Assembly: GCA_013349435.1 (NCBI GenBank)
Contig: DUZQ01000025.1
Span: forward strand, 1-37,711
Origin: Planctomycetota bacterium
GTDB taxonomy: Bacteria; Planctomycetota; Phycisphaerae; Sedimentisphaerales; Anaerohalosphaeraceae
Reading direction: 5' to 3'
Length of the DNA stretch: 37,711 nucleotides
Part shown: in pieces, positions 34,301 to 37,711 of the stretch
Layout: each line of letters begins with the position of its first letter
Numbering within the stretch: the stretch's first letter is position 1
Notes under the pieces: generated by a model
Told to the model about the DNA's origin: nothing
What the model saw: only the letters and a program-made list of their open reading frames with translations
Database searches by the model: none
Made by a program: the position numbers and the translations under genes

Positions 34301-35251
34301 TCATGCCGACTTTGTGGCAGCTTTTTCAAGGAGTTTAACAATCTCTGTATGACCATTTTGTCCCGCAATCAACAGAGCCGTTATTCCATTTTCAGTACTC
34401 GTATCAACGTCAGCGCCTTTTTCCAATAGGATGTTGACAATTTCACTATCGCCTGTGCATGCAGCTACCATCAAAGCCGTTGCGCCCTTGTTGTTCTTGA
34501 TATTGACCTCAGCACCATTTTCCAGCAGAAGCCTAACAACTGCTGCGTGGCCGCTCTTCGCTACTGCTGTCATCAAAGCTGTTTGGCTGTAGATTGTTTT
34601 AGCATTTATATCGGCACCCTTTGACAGTAGGAGCTTGGTGATTTCCATATGGTTCTGATCTGCTGCCAGCATCAAGGCCGTTATGCCTTTGTTGGTTTTC
34701 GCGTTAACATCAGCACCATTCTCAAGGAAGATTTTGACAATTTCCGTTTGGCCTTTGTATGCTGCCCATCCAAGAGCCGTTTTGCCATCGTTAACCTTTG
34801 CATTAGCCTCAACTCCGTTAGTCAGTAAGTGCTGAACTGTCTGAAGGTCACCGTCTTTTACGGCTTGAATCAATTTAGCATCGTCTGTTAGCCCATATAC
34901 TGTTTCATATGCATCACGGAGCTGCTCGTTTCTAATTTTTTCCGACGGGATACCAATTCTGACAATCCCAGCATAAACCGACCCAAAGATTTTAACGAGA
35001 CTGTATAACAATGGGACACGATGAGCTAATATAAATGTGCATAACATGACAAAGATAAAACCCGACGGCAGTAGCCACCATGAGTGCAATTTATTTATTC
35101 CAAATACCCCCAACAATATTGCGGAAACCATGTAAAATAATGCGCCCATTATTGTAAAGAGGCCCGCTCCAAGTTTAACTCTAACGCCCAATGTCCAAGT
35201 TATGGCGAAGAAGATCAAAATGGTGTAACCAACGTATCCTAAAATTTGCAT
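34301..35251 (-). CDS. Membrane-anchored ankyrin-repeat protein
   Basis: 316 residues. Three N-terminal membrane helices (about 5-22, 30-50 and 58-76) and a linker are followed by about six ankyrin repeats (about 124-312) with clear units such as GKTALGWAAYKGQTEIVKIF, ending ENGADVNAK. Ankyrin arrays bind proteins, so this likely presents a binding surface at the membrane. GAAGGAA precedes the ATG. It is third in the minus-strand set leading to addA. A second ankyrin gene lies 1.2 kb upstream. Confidence 0.88.
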   Translation of the reverse strand: MQILGYVGYTILIFFAITWTLGVRVKLGAGLFTIMGALFYMVSAILLGVFGINKLHSWWLLPSGFIFVMLCTFILAHRVPLLYSLVKIFGSVYAGIVRIGIPSEKIRNEQLRDAYETVYGLTDDAKLIQAVKDGDLQTVQHLLTNGVEANAKVNDGKTALGWAAYKGQTEIVKIFLENGADVNAKTNKGITALMLAADQNHMEITKLLLSKGADINAKTIYSQTALMTAVAKSGHAAVVRLLLENGAEVNIKNNKGATALMVAACTGDSEIVNILLEKGADVDTSTENGITALLIAGQNGHTEIVKLLEKAATKSA

Positions 35252-35316
35252 TTCTTTTTCCTTCGGCTAAACCCATTTCTGTGCCCTCTCTGTGGCTTAA
35301 TTTCCAAAAACAATAG

Positions 35317-35892
35317 TCACTGTTCAATCATCCTAAGCTTCTCAATTATTGCCTGATATTTTTGTGCATACAATTGCAGTTCTAAATCTGTCATTGATTT
35401 CACATTCTTGTTAATTTTTGATAAATATCTTCTAACACTTCCAAACATATCCGCTTCTGGGTTATTACAATAGAACATCCCGCCAATTCGAGTGAATAGG
35501 TATATCAGAAAGACAGCTAGTCCGATTATGCCAACGACATAATTTCCAAATACCAAACCCAAAACTATTGTAATAAAGGATAAAATTCTAACCCAGCCTA
35601 AAGAAGCAGCCATATCTGTTCTGGCAAAGTTTGTGAAAAAATAAACTTGCGGAATGAATATACCCGGGCTTGTTTTCATCATTCCTATTTCCTCAGGATC
35701 ATCAAATTGATCTGCGTACTTAATAAGAAAGCCTTCCATAAGTCTACCGCACTGCGAATTCATGGCAAGAAGCTGCATTGTTATTGTTACCGTACATACA
35801 GCAGGAAGCCATATCCACAGGTGAATACCAAATAATGAGGCAACTCCCATTAATATTGATAATGATACCAAATGTATGAATGTCGTTATCAC
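35317..35892 (-). CDS. Multi-pass membrane protein of unknown function
   Basis: 191 residues with about four membrane helices (about 5-23, 27-45, 99-115 and 118-137) and a soluble helical C-terminus (about 155-191, LELQLYAQKYQAIIEKL). No known motif. The start is GTG with GGAG five bases upstream. It is the first gene of the accessory set and ends 65 bases before the ankyrin gene. Confidence 0.72.
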   Translation of the reverse strand: MITTFIHLVSLSILMGVASLFGIHLWIWLPAVCTVTITMQLLAMNSQCGRLMEGFLIKYADQFDDPEEIGMMKTSPGIFIPQVYFFTNFARTDMAASLGWVRILSFITIVLGLVFGNYVVGIIGLAVFLIYLFTRIGGMFYCNNPEADMFGSVRRYLSKINKNVKSMTDLELQLYAQKYQAIIEKLRMIEQ

Positions 35893-36116
35893 ATTTTCTC
35901 CATTCCAATAATGATTATAAAGTCTATAAAATGCATTACAAAACTACCATCGCCGTATTACTCGGTGAACCTTCACCTGCTTTATTTATTGCTAAAACAC
36001 GCTATTCGGGTTCGGTTTATTCGGTGCTGGTCAAGTAAAGAAATTTCCGAGAGTATCGCCGTTGGTTATTATAACAAGGTAAGGGGGGTTAGTGGAAAAG
36101 TCAAGTGATTTTGCTG

Positions 36117-36170
36117 CTATACTATGCTGAGTATTGCGGCCAGTTTCTGCTGGGCGGTCCAGTTAATCTT
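36117..36170 (-). pseudogene. Remnant of a second AddA-like gene start
   Basis: On the minus strand this reads KINWTAQQKLAAILSIV and then stops. It matches the AddA start MIKWTSQQKLAINSA. At DNA level 36139-36167 matches 33039-33067 in 25 of 29 bases, with GCCAGTTTCTGCTGG identical, exactly 3100 bases away. The remaining gap 35893-36426 holds a CACGAAGGTCGCGAAG-type repeat (about 36228-36255) and nothing else recognised. Confidence 0.65.
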
Positions 36171-36426
36171 TTCAGTTGCCACTTTGCCCTTTCAATGGGT
36201 TCAAAGCCGCTGCGTAAATCACTTTCACCACGAAGGTCGCGAAGTTTGCGAAGTTAAGGTTAAAAAACAAAATCTCTTTTCGTGTTCTTCCTGAACTTCG
36301 TGGTTAACAATATTATCCATTATCGTAATACAACATAACTGCTGATTTTAACCGTCAATGCCGCGATGTAAATCATTTTTGCCACAATTCCAGCCGCCAA
36401 CCTTGCAGATCACAGGTTGCAGAGCG

Positions 36427-36993
36427 TTAATCTTTAGCGCCATATTCTTTTAAAAGCTTGATTGTCTGTGTATGGCCCATCTCCTTTGCTATGCTTAAAG
36501 GCGTATAATCTTTACCATCCTTACTTGCTTTAGCATTCATATCGGCTTTTCTTTCCAGCAACAGCTTGACAATATTCAATTGACCATTATGAGCCGCTAT
36601 CCACAAAGCCGTCGTACTATCGGTTTTACGTTTCACATTCACATCGGCTCCGCTTTCCAGCAACAGCTTGACATTCTCCAAATGACCATTCTGTGCCGCA
36701 ACATACAAGGCCGTTGCGCCGTCAGTATTTTTAGTGTTCACATCAGCTCCGCTTTCCAGTAGAACCTTGATAATATCAAGATGGCTCCCCACAGACGCCG
36801 CCCACAAAGCCGTTGCGCCATGGTGATAACATTTCGTATTCACATCGACACCCTTTTCCAGCAAAGCCCGGAGTGCGGCAACGTCATCTCGAAAAACTGC
36901 ACGGATGAGATCATCGGCATCATTAGCGGGACGCTCCGATGAACAACCTATGGTAAGAATAAGAAATAGAATGCAAAACAATACATTTTTCAT
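36427..36993 (-). CDS. Ankyrin-repeat lipoprotein
   Basis: 188 residues. A signal peptide ends in the lipobox LTIGC (C17), so the mature protein is lipid-anchored outside the cytoplasm. About five ankyrin repeats follow (about 28-187), with units like GATALYVAAQNGHLENVKLL. GGGG lies nine bases before the ATG. It resembles the membrane ankyrin gene 1.2 kb downstream in repeat sequence and may be a paralogue. Partner unknown. Confidence 0.9.
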   Translation of the reverse strand: MKNVLFCILFLILTIGCSSERPANDADDLIRAVFRDDVAALRALLEKGVDVNTKCYHHGATALWAASVGSHLDIIKVLLESGADVNTKNTDGATALYVAAQNGHLENVKLLLESGADVNVKRKTDSTTALWIAAHNGQLNIVKLLLERKADMNAKASKDGKDYTPLSIAKEMGHTQTIKLLKEYGAKD

Positions 36994-37297
36994 ATTCAGA
37001 TACCCCTTTTACGATATGGATGTTACATTTTAATTACCTTATGTTGTTTTTCTTTAACAATTTGCCCGGTCTATCCTGTCAAAAGCTCTCTGTTCTCGGC
37101 GTCAACCCCGCCTTCGCGGGGACAAGCCTGTGGCCAATCTTTTTTTCTTTTACAACACAACTTTGGCCACTAAGGATGCGAAGTTCACGATGAAGCCTTA
37201 CAGTGCCGTATTGTAAACTCGCAACGCTGCGATGTAAAGCTGCCATATCCGTCAATCCAAACATATTATCTACCTGTCTGTCTGTAAGAGGAAACCG

Positions 37298-37711
37298 GTG
37301 GGCCACAGGCCCACCCTACCGGTTTCGCCCCGTTGGGACTTTTTGTTTTGTGTGGCGATCTATATCCCAGGGCTTCGCCCTGGGCTGTATTATTGCGCCC
37401 CTTCGGGGCTTTAATTAATTTTTGTTATTATTCCTTTCCCCCAGGGCTTCGCCCTGGGCTATATTATTGCGCCCCTTCGGGGCTTCTGGAAGCGGTGGGC
37501 CATCCGCAGTCGCCAAGGCTATGGCGGGACAAAAGGCCCACCTTACATTTCTGGATGCCGGGGCAGGCCCCACCCTACCTCATTTTCCCCAGGGCTTCGC
37601 CCTGGGCTGTATTATTGCGCCCCTTCGGGGCTTTAATTAATTTTTGTTATTATTCCTTTCCCTCAGGGCTTCGCCCTGGGCTGTATTATTGCGCCCCTTC
37701 GGGGCTTTAAT
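37298..37711. repeat. Array of GC-rich hairpin repeats
   Basis: It begins with the palindromic repeat also found at 24333-24354. Four copies of a unit follow from about 37366, 37440, 37588 and 37662 (window ends in the last). Each holds hairpin CCCAGGG-CTTCG-CCCTGGG, a spacer TGTATTATTGC and hairpin GCCCC-TTC-GGGGC. Copies 1-2 and 3-4 are 74 bp apart and 2-3 are 148 bp apart. The A/T-rich joiner TTTAATTAATTTTTG recurs. Open frames here are chance translations. The region 36994-37297 holds CGCGGGGACAAG- and GCGATGTAAAG-type repeat fragments only. Confidence 0.85.

Noticed and set aside
37333-37710. Repetitive open frame with RASPWAVLLRPFGA units
   Set aside because: It is a translation of the hairpin repeat array, open only because the repeats lack stops in that frame.
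37366-37711. CRISPR array
   Set aside because: The units are paired palindromes with nearly identical joiners, not short repeats with unique spacers, and there are no cas genes.

Overview
The window most resembles a planctomycete, probably a Phycisphaerae/Sedimentisphaerales-like lineage. This is inferred from gene style, not from a search. Pointers are a secreted enzyme ending in a type I dockerin, a BlaI/BlaR1 pair whose M56 peptidase carries a very long tail with a DUF1559-like 'DGH' motif, a nickel superoxide dismutase with its own export signal, and many intergenic palindromic repeats, some of which run into coding sequence.

Left part (1-6.3 kb): a dispersed repeat, then a six-gene plus-strand operon: Rrf2/IscR-type regulator, serine O-acetyltransferase (cysE), quinolinate synthase (nadA), a MetY-type sulfhydrylase, three-domain nifU and nifS. 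Together they form a line from sulfide through cysteine to Fe-S clusters, plus one Fe-S enzyme that starts NAD synthesis. A 25-bp palindrome ahead of the regulator is the likely control site.

6.3-11.3 kb: a minus-strand secreted trypsin-like/beta-helix/dockerin protein, tRNA-Leu(CAA), and two small flagellin genes read from a perfect sigma70 consensus promoter. The first flagellin has lost the normal N-terminal signature. Downstream lies a perfect sigma54 (-24/-12) promoter followed about 140 nt later by a strong terminator with no gene between. This looks like an undescribed small RNA with two GGAGGAGG motifs.

11.3-15.45 kb: a seven-gene minus-strand operon behind an ArsR regulator and a near-perfect 32-bp operator. 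It encodes an ArsP/UPF0718-type permease, a mini-thioredoxin, a DGC protein, an exported thioredoxin, a CcdA-type electron transporter and a DUF4405 membrane protein, suggesting redox-coupled metalloid or thiol handling.

16.0-23.5 kb: a BlaI/BlaR1 unit with two TACA-NN-TGTA operators at a consensus promoter, a 1525-residue BlaR1 with internal duplications, an unrecognised secreted protein, and a nickel superoxide dismutase gene broken by one in-frame TAA.

23.7-29 kb: exbD overlapping a large exported helical-repeat protein, clpX, and a coiled-coil membrane protein, followed by a repeat-rich gap. 29.2-37.7 kb: AddA-type helicase-nuclease. Upstream and on the same strand sit four accessory genes (DUF2321, two small membrane proteins, a membrane ankyrin protein), then a short remnant of a second AddA start about 3.1 kb away, an ankyrin lipoprotein, and an array of GC-rich hairpin repeats running off the window end.
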